Shown here in pieces: positions 9,503 to 18,190 of a DNA stretch of 64,000 bases. The position numbers and the translations under genes were made by a program. The notes beneath the pieces were generated by a model, which was not told where the DNA came from, did not search any database, and worked only from the letters and a program-made list of their open reading frames with translations. Every line of letters begins with the position of its first letter. Positions within the stretch are counted from its first letter, which is position 1. The DNA comes from CAWAND01 sp963783335 (GTDB taxonomy: Bacteria > Chloroflexota > Anaerolineae > Anaerolineales > E44-bin32): the NCBI GenBank assembly GCA_963783335.1, contig CAWAND010000004.1:62001-126000 (forward strand). The letters are read 5' to 3'.

Positions 9503-11029
9503 GTGACTCGGCGTGTGACATCGGCAGCCGTCGCCATGTTTGGCTTTATGCTGGCCTGCAGCCTCGCTCCAACTGCCGCTTCGCCAACAACGCCGGCCGA
9601 AGACGCCGCGCCAACGGCGGAGGCAGCTCCCACCGCAACCCGTGTGGTGCCGACCGCGTCTCCCAGTCCGTTTCCCACGCCTGATCTGTCGGCCAAGCCG
9701 CTGATTTGGTTCGGACCGCTGCCGCCGATGACGACCGGGCCAGGGCGTCCGTTCATCGGCTCGGAAGACTTCATGGACCTGTTCACGGCCGACGCGCCGT
9801 GGGATGTGGCTGCCTCCCACGTCCAGGTCTTCAAGCTGTACGGCGAGTGGGTGGCCTACAACGCCACCGATGCCGAGTTGAAGCAGGTGGTCGACGATCT
9901 ACATCGCCGAGGGATGGCGCTGGCGGTGGAGGCCGGCGCCCTCAACGCGCCGTCCGACTGTGGGCAGAACGTGGAAGGCTTCGCTGGATTGCAGGAAGGC
10001 AACCTGATCGCCGATCGTATTCAGAAAGCGGGGGGCCAGATCGACCTGATTGCGCTCGACGAACCCTACTTCTTCGCCCATGCCTACGACGGTCCCAACG
10101 CGTGCCACTGGCCGGCGGATCGGATCGCACAGGGCGTGGATGCCTACGTCCAGGCCATGCGGGCACGCTTCCCGCAGATCGTTGTTGGCGACACCGAGCC
10201 CTTTGCCGGGACCACCACGCCCGAGGAATACCGGGATTGGCTGACCACCTTCAGGAAGGTGGCCGGCCATGACCTGGCCTTCTTCCACATGGATCTGGAC
10301 TGGTCCCGCTCAGATTGGTCCCAGGAAGCGCTGAGAATGGAGGGCTATGGGCACGACCTGGGGATCCCGGTGGGGATCATCTACATCGGCAACGCCGCTG
10401 ACCCCGATGACGCCACCTATGTGGCTATTTCCGGGGAGCGCATTCGACATCACCAGTTTAAAGATGGGGGCCAACCAGACCAGATTCTGTTCCAGTCGTG
10501 GGTCGATCACCCCGATCACGTCCTTCCGGAATCGGATCCCACCACCTTCACCGGTCTGATTCGGACCTACTTCACGGCGCCCGAGGACTTGGGATTCAAG
10601 ACCTCGGGCCCCGGCGCCAATCTGGCGCTGGAAAAGGCAGTGCGGGTCTCAGCCATCGAACCCGGTCACCCGGGGAAGGATGCTGTGGACGGGGACACCG
10701 GCACGCATTGGAGCGCCGGGGCCGGACCGCCGCAGTGGATTGAAATCGATTTCGGGTCGGCGCAGGATATCAGCCAGATTCGGCTCACCCCGAGTCAGTA
10801 TCCGGCGGGGCGGACCATCCACCGTGTTCTGGGGAAGGGACCTGGCACGGGGGGTGAGTTTGTCCTGCTGCATACCTTTGACGGCCCGACCGAAGACGGG
10901 CAGCAGATAGACTTCACGCCAGGTTCTCCCTGGCAAGGGATCCAGGTGGTGCGTATCATGACCAACTCCGGCCCGTCGTGGGTTGCTTGGCGCGAGATTG
11001 AGGTGATTGCGGCTGGAACCAGCCCTTGA
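9503..11029 (+). CDS. lipoprotein with barrel-like domain and C-terminal F5/8C (discoidin) domain
   Basis: 508 residues from a GTG start with GGGAGG five bases upstream. Signal peptide with Cys in FMLACSLAP, a Thr/Ala/Pro linker, then a domain with strand-helix alternation and conserved-looking acidic residues (LIALDEPYF, VVGDTEP, FFHMDLDW) that suggests a TIM barrel of glycoside-hydrolase type. The last 150 residues (NLALEKAVRVSA, DGDTGTHWSAGAGPPQWIEIDFG) form a discoidin/F5/8C carbohydrate-binding domain. Likely a surface protein handling polysaccharide; substrate unknown. Confidence 0.75.
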   Translation: MTRRVTSAAVAMFGFMLACSLAPTAASPTTPAEDAAPTAEAAPTATRVVPTASPSPFPTPDLSAKPLIWFGPLPPMTTGPGRPFIGSEDFMDLFTADAPWDVAASHVQVFKLYGEWVAYNATDAELKQVVDDLHRRGMALAVEAGALNAPSDCGQNVEGFAGLQEGNLIADRIQKAGGQIDLIALDEPYFFAHAYDGPNACHWPADRIAQGVDAYVQAMRARFPQIVVGDTEPFAGTTTPEEYRDWLTTFRKVAGHDLAFFHMDLDWSRSDWSQEALRMEGYGHDLGIPVGIIYIGNAADPDDATYVAISGERIRHHQFKDGGQPDQILFQSWVDHPDHVLPESDPTTFTGLIRTYFTAPEDLGFKTSGPGANLALEKAVRVSAIEPGHPGKDAVDGDTGTHWSAGAGPPQWIEIDFGSAQDISQIRLTPSQYPAGRTIHRVLGKGPGTGGEFVLLHTFDGPTEDGQQIDFTPGSPWQGIQVVRIMTNSGPSWVAWREIEVIAAGTSP

Positions 11030-11097
11030 TGCGAAGGTTAGGCGGCTTCAGGCAAGCGGCTTTCGCATAGGCACCGTGGGCAGACACACGCCCCGGG

Positions 11098-11122
11098 TTC
11101 TGAACGTGACCTCTGTTCAGAA
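11098..11122. promoter_or_regulatory. inverted repeat upstream of the sensor kinase
   Basis: TTCTGAAC and GTTCAGAA, 8-bp perfect arms around a nine-base centre, about 95 bp upstream of the kinase start. It could be an operator or a weak hairpin after the preceding gene; no T-run is present. Confidence 0.4.
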
Positions 11123-11215
11123 AGCGCAACCGCAAGCCATCGTCGATGGCGGCGGAGCCCCAAAGGTGTAAGATGGTGTCACGCCGAAGTTCGCCGCACG
11201 GGGGATCCCTTTAGC

Positions 11216-12865
11216 ATGACGAGTTACAGCGTCCCGCCACCCGAGACCGGGGGAGCGGACAGCCCAAAGTGGTATCGCCTGCGGGCGTTCCTCCGCCCGC
11301 CAGTTCTTGACAATCCCGAAGCCAACGCGCGGGCCAGGCTCCTGCATGTTGCCCTCCTGGCGACCGCATTGGGGTCCATTCCTATAGCGGTTCTCAATCT
11401 GCGCCAGGGGGCTACGGGGTTTGGGCTCACCCTGATCCTGCTCTCGCTGATAAGCTTGGCCGGGGTGGAATGGAACCACCGGGGCGGCACCTTGGTCGTG
11501 GCGGCATTTCTGGTCGTGATGTTGTTCGTCTCCATTGTGTACACGATCATCGATGGCGCCGGCCTGCATGACGCTGGCGTCTTGGCCTTTCCCCTGGTCA
11601 TCATGCTCTCGGCGTTCTTCTTCGGCCGGCCTGGTGTGTTGTTATCGTTGATCGTGAGCTGTGGCACATTGATTGGTCTGGGCGTCGCCGGGTCGAATGG
11701 GTGGATCGCCGGCGCACTCGCGCAGCCTCTGCCGACCACGCACCTTGCAATCACGGTCATCCTGCTGCTCGCTTTTGGGGCGTTGATCTCTGCTATCTTC
11801 AACAATTGGGAGACGAATCTGGTAGCTTTGCAGGATTCGAGAGCCCGCTTGGAGTTGGCCATCAGCAGCGCCGGCATGGGCATCTGGGAAGCTCCTGTGT
11901 CTCTGGGCGACAGCGAAGTAGAGGCCAGCCCGGAAGATTTCGAGCCGTCGCTCAGCCAATCTTCCGCGTCGTATGCCGAGTGGGTGGACCGGCTTCACCC
12001 GGATGACCGCCAGGCCGCCCAGGCAAGTCTACGGGAATACCTGACAGAAGCCACGCCGCAGGGTCCGCCGTGGTCGGCAGAGTACCGCGTGCGCAATGGT
12101 GACGGAGACTACCGCTGGCGACTGGTAGCTGGGCGCGTTGCTGAGAGAGACAGTAGTGGACAGCCTGCCCGCATGGCGGGCATGTTTCTGGATGTGACCG
12201 ACAACAAAGAGTCCCAGTTGGCCCTGCTCGAGAGTGAGCGGCGCTTTCGACTTTTGACTCAAGAGTTGCACGATTCAGTTACTCAAACAATCTACAGCAT
12301 GTCACTGACTCTCAAAGCCGCGCACACCTTGCTTGAAAGGGACCCCTCGAGGATGGCGAGCCTCCTAACGGATCTTGATGAGCTGGCCAAGAACGCGCTC
12401 AGCCAGATGCGGGCCATGCTCAGCCAGACGCGTCCCGATGTGTTGGAGGATCGCGGGTTGGTGGCAGCCATACAAGATCACATCGCCGCCGTTGAGGCTC
12501 GAGAGGGGATCCACATCACGTTCGACGCCACGGGAAACAAATCCGTTCCTGTGGGTGCCGAGCTCGCCCTCTATCGGGTCGCCCAGGAGGCGCTCAACAA
12601 CATCGCAAAGCACGCGGGTCCCACCGACGTCCTGGTCGAACTCAACCTCGGCCCGGAAGAGGCCATCTTGCGTGTCGAGGACCACGGCGTGGGATTTGAC
12701 CCAGGGGTGGCCTCGATTCGGCATGACGGTTATGGCCTGTCCAACATGCGCCAGCGCATCGAAGGCCTGGGTGGTTCGTTTCGATTGTCCGCCATGCCAG
12801 GGAAAGGGTCGGTTGTCGAAGTGGCTATCCCTCTCGGCCGACAAGGTTTGGAAGGCCATGCCTGA
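11216..12865 (+). CDS. membrane sensor histidine kinase (NarX/DegS/LiaS type)
   Basis: 549 residues: about six membrane helices in the first 195 residues, a PAS domain (about 200-335, SSAGMGIWEAP to GMFLDVTDNKE), then a HisKA_3 dimerisation domain with the phospho-acceptor His in LTQELHDSVTQTIYSM and a HATPase_c domain (ALYRVAQEALNNIAKHAG, VEDHGVGFDP, GYGLSNMRQRIEGLGG). It senses a signal at or in the membrane and phosphorylates the adjacent LuxR-type regulator, whose start codon overlaps its stop region. Confidence 0.93.
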   Translation: MTSYSVPPPETGGADSPKWYRLRAFLRPPVLDNPEANARARLLHVALLATALGSIPIAVLNLRQGATGFGLTLILLSLISLAGVEWNHRGGTLVVAAFLVVMLFVSIVYTIIDGAGLHDAGVLAFPLVIMLSAFFFGRPGVLLSLIVSCGTLIGLGVAGSNGWIAGALAQPLPTTHLAITVILLLAFGALISAIFNNWETNLVALQDSRARLELAISSAGMGIWEAPVSLGDSEVEASPEDFEPSLSQSSASYAEWVDRLHPDDRQAAQASLREYLTEATPQGPPWSAEYRVRNGDGDYRWRLVAGRVAERDSSGQPARMAGMFLDVTDNKESQLALLESERRFRLLTQELHDSVTQTIYSMSLTLKAAHTLLERDPSRMASLLTDLDELAKNALSQMRAMLSQTRPDVLEDRGLVAAIQDHIAAVEAREGIHITFDATGNKSVPVGAELALYRVAQEALNNIAKHAGPTDVLVELNLGPEEAILRVEDHGVGFDPGVASIRHDGYGLSNMRQRIEGLGGSFRLSAMPGKGSVVEVAIPLGRQGLEGHA

Positions 12866-13526
12866 CATCAGGGTGCTGATCGTCGATGACCACGATGTCG
12901 TCCGTCAGGGCCTTCGGACTTTGCTCGAACTGCAGGATGATTTCGACATTGTGGGCGAGGCCGGGGACGGCTTGGAGGCAGTTGAGCTTGTCGGCCGGCT
13001 CTCGCCGGATGTGGTTCTTTTGGATCTCGAAATGCCGCGGGTCGATGGCGTGGAATCCATACCCAAGATACTGCTGGCCAGTCCTGACTCGAAGATTCTG
13101 GTTCTCACCAGCTTCGCCACCGATGAGAAAGTCTTCCCTGCCATTCGGGCCGGCGCGTTGGGCTACCTCCTCAAGGATTCCACACCGGAAGATCTGATGG
13201 CCGCCATACGCGATGTGAGTCGGGGAGAATCGCGCCTCCACCCCCGCATTGCCCGCAAACTCCTTGATGAGCTCGCCCATCCCGACGACCGTCCAAAGAC
13301 ATCCGAGCCGCTGACGGGCCGTGAGGTGGAGGTGATTCGCCTGATCGCCCTCGGACTGGGCAACCAGGAGATCGCCGACGAACTGGTGATCGGCGAGTCA
13401 ACCGTGCGAAATCACGTCAGCTCGATCCTCAGCAAGCTGCACTTGGCCAACCGAACCCAGGCGGCGTTGTACGCCCTGCGCAAGGGCCTGGCGTCTCTCG
13501 ACGAAGGTGACGCACCGCAGGAATGA
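12858..13526 (+). CDS. LuxR/NarL-type response regulator
   Basis: 222 residues. Receiver domain with acidic pocket VDDHD, phospho-acceptor Asp in VVLLDLEMPRVDG and Lys in YLLKDSTPED, then a LuxR-type helix-turn-helix (LTGREVEVIRLIALGLGNQ, STVRNHVSSILSKL). The ATG at 12858 overlaps the kinase stop codon by eight bases, showing translational coupling, so the kinase upstream is its cognate partner. Target genes are not evident; the following receiver and HD-GYP genes are candidates for the same circuit. Confidence 0.95.
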   Translation: MPDIRVLIVDDHDVVRQGLRTLLELQDDFDIVGEAGDGLEAVELVGRLSPDVVLLDLEMPRVDGVESIPKILLASPDSKILVLTSFATDEKVFPAIRAGALGYLLKDSTPEDLMAAIRDVSRGESRLHPRIARKLLDELAHPDDRPKTSEPLTGREVEVIRLIALGLGNQEIADELVIGESTVRNHVSSILSKLHLANRTQAALYALRKGLASLDEGDAPQE

Positions 13527-13575
13527 CAATCTGCAGGTGACTTTTGTCACAGGCTGCTTGGACAAGCCGATGATG

Positions 13576-13602
13576 GGGACCGCCAAAAAGCGGTCCCTTT
13601 GC
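13576..13602 (+). terminator. terminator after the two-component pair
   Basis: Stem GGGACCGC / GCGGTCCC (13576-13583, 13590-13597) with an AAAAA-rich loop, followed by TTTGCC. A weak match to the dispersed palindrome (GGTGA-N6-TCACA, 13536-13551) lies just before it. Confidence 0.7.
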
Positions 13603-13692
13603 CTATCCCAGAATCGTCCATTCCAAGCTTTCGAACAGCTCCGCTGCCGTCTAGAGTTGAGTTGTGGCCGACGACAGGAGGTTGCCCAGCTC

Positions 13693-14113
13693 ATGGTCGA
13701 TCCTACTCTCAAGATTTCTCGTGGTCGATGACAACCCTGCCACACGTCGTGGGCTTAGGCTGCTTCTGTCTCTGGAAGACGATGTCGGGGAGATCCTGGA
13801 GGCATCCGGAGGTAAGGAGGCTGAGCGATTGGCCGCTCAAGAACATCCCAATGTGGTCCTGCTCGATGTGAGGATGCCGGGGATGAGCGGCATTGAGACC
13901 GCCCGCCTGATCAAAAATCAGGATCCCAATGTCCATTTGGTGGCCATGTCGATGGTCGCTGATTTAAAGACGGCCGCTTTGGGCGCCGGGGCGGACCTGT
14001 TCGTTGAGAAGACACAGCTTGTGGCGGAAATCCGTTCGGTGCTGGATTGGATCCCGCAGCAAGCCTTGGCATCGTCTGAGGCTGAAAGTGACAGCGGACC
14101 AGACGAGGGCTGA
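13693..14113 (+). CDS. stand-alone receiver-domain protein, frameshifted near its start
   Basis: A CheY-like receiver with VVDDN, phospho-acceptor Asp in VVLLDVRMPGMSG and the later Lys in FVEKTQ, and no output domain; a 25-residue acidic tail follows. The ATG at 13693 opens MVDPTLKI, which shifts out of frame at TTT 13715-13717; one T less gives MVDPTLKILVVDDNPATRR and 139 residues. Otherwise a GTG at 13664 would give an odd N-terminus. AGGAGG lies 11 bases before the ATG. Probably relays signal from the kinase upstream to the HD-GYP protein downstream (inference from order). Confidence 0.8.
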
Positions 14114-14152
14114 TTCTGGGGTTGAACCTGGTCCAGCTTCAATTGGGGCAAC

Positions 14153-16837
14153 ATGAGCCGTGTAATCAGACGCATCCGCATAATGGGAACTCGCCTACTG
14201 CGCCCGCCTGTGTTTGAGGGCGACGTGGAGCGCACGCGCCAGGCAGCTGCCCTCCAGCCGATCCTTCTGATGGCCGCTGTGGCGGCCATTGCGTACCTCC
14301 TGGCCTCTACCTTTCAAGGCAGTGTTTTCTTAGGTACGGTGGTGTATATCCTGCCGGTGCTGGCCGGGCTTGTCTTGCTTCAAGTCGCGTCGTGGCGGGG
14401 GCATCCGAAAGCCGCCAGTGTCATTCTGGTGGCGGGGCTGTCGCTGTTGCTGAGTATCGGCTCGGCCATCACCGATGGCGTGCGCTCACCGGCCTACGCC
14501 GTCTTTGTAGATGTGGTCTTGATCGCCGGCGCGCTGTTGGGGACACGGGCAGCTGTCACCACCGGGGTCTTTGCCTCGGTCCTAGGCGCATCCTACCTGG
14601 CCGCCGACAGGCTGGGGTGGGTGGCCTACCCTCGCTACCTCCATCCCTTGGCTGTGTACTATTTCAGCATTCTGCTCGTCATCCTGGTCGCCTTGGCCGT
14701 GGTCCGCCTCTCGGATCATGACATACGCGCCGCCTTGGATCGCGCTTCGACCGAAATCAAGCAGCGGATGAGCGTTCAGGAGCGGCTGCGAACTCGAGTC
14801 GAGCTGGGCGACATTCTGGCGTCGCTGTCGGCGGCCTTCGTGTCGGCGGGCCCCGATGTCATCGATGAACTGGTGGTCTTCTCGCTCAGAGAACTTCAGG
14901 CTTTCCTGGGCGCCGACGTCTGCTTGCTCGAATCATCCAACGGTACTGGTCCCAGCGGCGGACCAGGCAAGCTGTGGACCAGCTCAAGCTCGTTTCCCGC
15001 TGAGGCGGCCGGTCTTAGGGAGGCTCTGGTCTCGGAGCCATCTTTTGGGATTGACGTGGGTGCCGGCAATGCGAAGACTCTCCACCGTCCACCCGACGGA
15101 TCCGGTGGGCCCCAATTCTGGGGGGCAATCGAACCTTGGATGCCCAACCAAGCCACCATCTTTGCCTTGCCAGTCTGGTCGGTGGCGGCCAAAGAGGGCC
15201 TGATGATTCTGGGTTTCAACGAGGCCGGACATGCTTTGGGAGATGACATTCTCGGTCAGGCGCGCACACTGGCCGAGATTATGGTCAATGGGCTCAATCG
15301 GATCCACGTTGAGAAGGCCCTTCGCAAGTCGCTGGAGGACCTGAAGCTGGCCAAAGACGCCAACGAAGATCTTAACTACCGCTATCAGCTTCTCTTCCGG
15401 GATTCAGCCGACGCGATCTACATTTCGGAGAAGGGGGGCCGCATCGTCGAGTTTAACCCTGCCGCGTATGCCCTGTTCGCCATACCCGAATGGGAGCAGG
15501 CAGAAATCGACGCATCCGAATTGTATGCCCGGCCAGACGACCGCACGCAGCTCCAAGAATTGATGGAGACGGAAGGCTACATTCAGGACTATCCAGTCCT
15601 CCTTAAGACCCGAGACGGGCGGCGCCTCGACTGCCTGATCACGGCCTCGGTTCGCCGCGGTCCGGACGGGGAAATTGTCGGGTACCAGGGGATCATCCGC
15701 GATGTGAGCCAAGAGAGACAGAGACAGCACCTGATGGATCTCCAGGTGCGGCGTCTGGAAGCACTCAATCGGATCGGCCAGGCAATCTCAGGGAGCACGG
15801 ATCCTCGCGTGACCTACGAGGTCCTGCTGAGTGAGGTGCTCCAGCTGCTGGAGGTTGAAGCGGCTTCCGTGTTGGTTACCGAACCAAAGAGCGGCCTGCT
15901 GGTTTTCGGGGCGGGGAAGGGCTTCCGGACAGAGGCCCTGCGTCACTCGCAGCTCCGGTTCGGGGAGGGCTACGCGGGGCGGGCGGCGCTCTCGCAGCAG
16001 GAGATCTTCGTGGCGGATCTAAGCGGGAGCACGCCCTTCGAGCGGTCACCCCAGTTTTCAGCCGAAGGCTTTGTGTCCTACTGCGGGCTGCCCTTGCTCG
16101 CCAAGGGGCGCGTGGGCGGTGTGCTGGAGCTGTTTACTCGATCCCCGCTCGAACCCTCGGATGCCTGGTGGGAGACGGCCCGTTCGTTTGCGGCGCAGGC
16201 GGCGGTGGCGATGGATTCGGCCAACTTGTTCGTCGAGCTGGAGCGGACCAACCTGGAGTTGGTGCAGGCCTATGACGCTACGCTCGAGGGATGGGCCAAG
16301 GCGCACGACCTGCGTGACCACGAAACCGTGGGCCACTCGAAGCGGGTGGCTGAGATGACCCTCCAGCTGGCCAACGCGCTCAACGTGCCCGGGAAAGACC
16401 TGGTGCACTTCTATCGGGGTGCCCTGCTTCACGACATCGGGAAGCTGGCCATCCCTGATTCGATCCTGCGCAAGCCGGGCAAGCTCGATGAGCGTGAGTG
16501 GAAAGAGATGCGCCGGCATCCTGCGTTCGCCTATGAACTGCTGAAGGGGATTGGATACCTTGTGCCGTCGTTGGATATTCCTCGCTACCATCATGAGCAC
16601 TGGGACGGGAGCGGCTATCCGGATGGGCTCAGTCGGGAAGGGATTCCCTTGGCGGCGCGCATCTTCGCCGTGGTGGACGTGTGGGACGCGTTGACCTCGG
16701 ATCGCCCCTATCGTGAGGCCTGGCCGCGTGACCGGGTGATCGGCTACCTGGAAGACCGTCGCGGCACTCAGTTCGACCCGCAGGTGGTCGACGCCTTCCT
16801 CGGCATCGTCGACGAGATTGACCGCCACCTGGATTGA
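14153..16837 (+). CDS. GAF/PAS-linked HD-GYP domain phosphodiesterase
   Basis: 894 residues. About six membrane helices (residues 38-190), a coiled stretch, a GAF-like domain (about 220-380), a PAS domain (about 410-525, YRYQLLFRDSADAIYISE), a second GAF (about 535-690) and a C-terminal HD-GYP domain (about 700-890). The last has LLHDIGKLAIPDSIL, the metal-binding HHEHWDGSGYPDGL and DVWDALTSDRPYR, all consistent with an active cyclic-di-GMP phosphodiesterase. It follows the lone receiver gene by 39 bases and belongs to the same signalling block. Confidence 0.93.
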   Translation: MSRVIRRIRIMGTRLLRPPVFEGDVERTRQAAALQPILLMAAVAAIAYLLASTFQGSVFLGTVVYILPVLAGLVLLQVASWRGHPKAASVILVAGLSLLLSIGSAITDGVRSPAYAVFVDVVLIAGALLGTRAAVTTGVFASVLGASYLAADRLGWVAYPRYLHPLAVYYFSILLVILVALAVVRLSDHDIRAALDRASTEIKQRMSVQERLRTRVELGDILASLSAAFVSAGPDVIDELVVFSLRELQAFLGADVCLLESSNGTGPSGGPGKLWTSSSSFPAEAAGLREALVSEPSFGIDVGAGNAKTLHRPPDGSGGPQFWGAIEPWMPNQATIFALPVWSVAAKEGLMILGFNEAGHALGDDILGQARTLAEIMVNGLNRIHVEKALRKSLEDLKLAKDANEDLNYRYQLLFRDSADAIYISEKGGRIVEFNPAAYALFAIPEWEQAEIDASELYARPDDRTQLQELMETEGYIQDYPVLLKTRDGRRLDCLITASVRRGPDGEIVGYQGIIRDVSQERQRQHLMDLQVRRLEALNRIGQAISGSTDPRVTYEVLLSEVLQLLEVEAASVLVTEPKSGLLVFGAGKGFRTEALRHSQLRFGEGYAGRAALSQQEIFVADLSGSTPFERSPQFSAEGFVSYCGLPLLAKGRVGGVLELFTRSPLEPSDAWWETARSFAAQAAVAMDSANLFVELERTNLELVQAYDATLEGWAKAHDLRDHETVGHSKRVAEMTLQLANALNVPGKDLVHFYRGALLHDIGKLAIPDSILRKPGKLDEREWKEMRRHPAFAYELLKGIGYLVPSLDIPRYHHEHWDGSGYPDGLSREGIPLAARIFAVVDVWDALTSDRPYREAWPRDRVIGYLEDRRGTQFDPQVVDAFLGIVDEIDRHLD

Positions 16838-16939
16838 TCTCGCCCTTCCCCGCACCACGACTGAACAAGCCAACCGCAAATTCCAAGCAGCGGCCCCGAG
16901 CCGGGCGTCCGCGCCGACACGCACGACATGAACTGCCTC

Positions 16940-16989
16940 TTGACAGCATATCGAATAGCGTTATTATCATAACGATAAACGATAATATC
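16940..16989 (+). promoter_or_regulatory. promoter with overlapping operators for the DUF2975/XRE pair
   Basis: TTGACA (16940-16945), 16 bases, TATTAT (16962-16967) make a near-consensus sigma-70 promoter. Over the -10 lies CGTTATTATCATAACG (16959-16974), an inverted repeat with 6-bp arms, followed by the direct repeats ACGATA/ACGATA and the small palindrome GATAATATC. The AT-rich patch stands out from its GC-rich surroundings. It is the expected place for autoregulation by the XRE protein encoded by the second gene. Confidence 0.75.
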
Positions 16990-17020
16990 TTTGCTTTCTA
17001 CGTTAATTCGGAGGTGCGCA

Positions 17021-17656
17021 ATGCATGCTGGGATTTCGAAGAGGATGATCCGCTGGACATGGGCCGGCGTCAACGGGTTTTTGATCCTGTCGATCGCCTA
17101 CGCCTTGGCGATCCTGCTGTCGACGATCACGTCGCCCTGGATCGGGGGCCAGCAGAACCCCTTGGCAGCCGCCCGATTAAGGGTCCAGTGGACGGCCGGA
17201 GCCAGCCCGCTGGACGGTGCGCAGCTGGGGACACCTGGGACTGGAGCGACGTACGAAGATGTGGTGGGCAGCCTGCTGGTGGACACCCCCAACGTCGGGT
17301 GGGTGGCCGTGGCCAACCTTCCGGACTTGCTGGCGGCTATCGGATTGGCGTTCATCTTCTTCAACCTGCGCAAGATCCTGGATGCCGTGCTCGCCGGCGA
17401 CCCCTTCGCCGAGCAGGGGGGAGTTCACCTTCGGCGACTCGGGATCACCGGGTTGGCCATGGGGCTCCTGCTTCCCCTCGTGCAGTCTGGGTCCAGCCTG
17501 GTCCTGCTCGCCCAGCTGGCGCCCGCCGGTTCGCATCTTCAACCTGGCCCGGTGTTCAACGGATGGGCGATCCTGGGCGGCTTGCTGGGCATGATCTTGT
17601 CTCAGGTGTGGAGCTATGGGCTTGACCTTGAGCGCGATCGCCAACTGACGATTTGA
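17021..17656 (+). CDS. DUF2975 family membrane protein
   Basis: 211 residues from the ATG at 17021, which has GGAGG six bases before it (the open frame extends upstream through the operator but is not coding there). Four hydrophobic helices (about 12-35, 95-115, 140-162, 180-200) and the sequence FFNLRKILDAVLAGDPF typical of DUF2975, a family nearly always paired with a small XRE regulator. The function is unknown; a sensing or envelope role is guessed for the pair. Confidence 0.85.
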   Translation: MHAGISKRMIRWTWAGVNGFLILSIAYALAILLSTITSPWIGGQQNPLAAARLRVQWTAGASPLDGAQLGTPGTGATYEDVVGSLLVDTPNVGWVAVANLPDLLAAIGLAFIFFNLRKILDAVLAGDPFAEQGGVHLRRLGITGLAMGLLLPLVQSGSSLVLLAQLAPAGSHLQPGPVFNGWAILGGLLGMILSQVWSYGLDLERDRQLTI

Positions 17657-17663
17657 GGCCGAC

Positions 17664-17876
17664 ATGAGCATCAAAGTCAACCTGGATCTCCTGCTCGTCA
17701 AGCGCGGCATGTCTCTCACCGAGCTGTCTGAGGCGATCGACATCACGCTGCCCAATCTTTCCATTCTCAAGACCAACAAGGCGCGCGCCATCCGCTTCTC
17801 CACCCTGGACGCGATCTGCGAAGCCCTGCGCTGCCAACCGGGCGATCTGCTGGAGCACGTTGATGATTCGCCCTGA
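17664..17876 (+). CDS. small XRE/Cro-type transcriptional regulator (YozG-like)
   Basis: 70 residues, one helix-turn-helix: MSLTELSEAIDITLPNLSIL with the recognition helix near residues 28-38, and the family ending LDAICEALRCQPGDLLEH. It lies seven bases after the DUF2975 gene and is surely co-transcribed. These one-domain regulators are predicted to repress their own operon; the palindromes at 16959-16989 are the likely target. Confidence 0.92.
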   Translation: MSIKVNLDLLLVKRGMSLTELSEAIDITLPNLSILKTNKARAIRFSTLDAICEALRCQPGDLLEHVDDSP

Positions 17877-17975
17877 CCCGGCGAGAAGTGGCACAGGAGG
17901 TTCGTCCCTGGCCCGGTGACGCCGGCTGGCCACGCGAACTTGCGGCGTCTCTCATACACCACCCGCAGCCTCAGA

Positions 17976-18000
17976 GGGGCCAGACCACTGGCCCCCCTTC
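17976..18000 (+). terminator. hairpin after the XRE gene
   Basis: Stem GGGGCCAG / CTGGCCCC (17976-17983, 17988-17995) with an ACCA loop, followed by CCTTC. The T-run is poor, so termination is likely but not certain. Confidence 0.5.
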
Positions 18001-18022
18001 GTCGTTCCAGAAAGACACCGTT

Positions 18023-18081
18023 TCAGGCGTGAATCGGCCACGCCTGACCCCCCATAGATATCTTCTATAACCCCCCATAGA
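18023..18081. promoter_or_regulatory. inverted and direct repeats upstream of the sulfur operon
   Basis: A 9-bp perfect inverted repeat TCAGGCGTG / CACGCCTGA (18023-18047) abuts the first of two direct repeats CCCCCCATAGA (18048-18058 and 18071-18081, start-to-start distance 23 bp). Between them is ATAGATATCTTCTAT, also an inverted repeat. About two helical turns separate the direct repeats, as expected for two regulator dimers on one DNA face. The ArsR or LysR protein encoded nearby could bind here (inference). The 314-bp gap 17877-18190 holds only this, the hairpin before it and the palindrome after it. Confidence 0.55.
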
Positions 18082-18096
18082 CAGGACGCATACCGT

Positions 18097-18114
18097 TTGT
18101 GACAGATTTCACTA
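18097..18114. promoter_or_regulatory. TGTGA-N6-TCACT palindrome, copy upstream of the sulfur operon
   Basis: TTGTGACAGATTTCACTA, followed by ATGGA as at three other copies. It is 76 bp before the ArsR start and could bring the sulfur operon under a redox (Rex) or CRP/FNR-type regulator. Confidence 0.55.
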
Positions 18115-18190
18115 ATGGAAAGACTCTCTCGGGACTAAAACTTAAGCGGTTCCGCAATTAAGCAAGCGGCGGAATAGCGAGGGCACAGAA

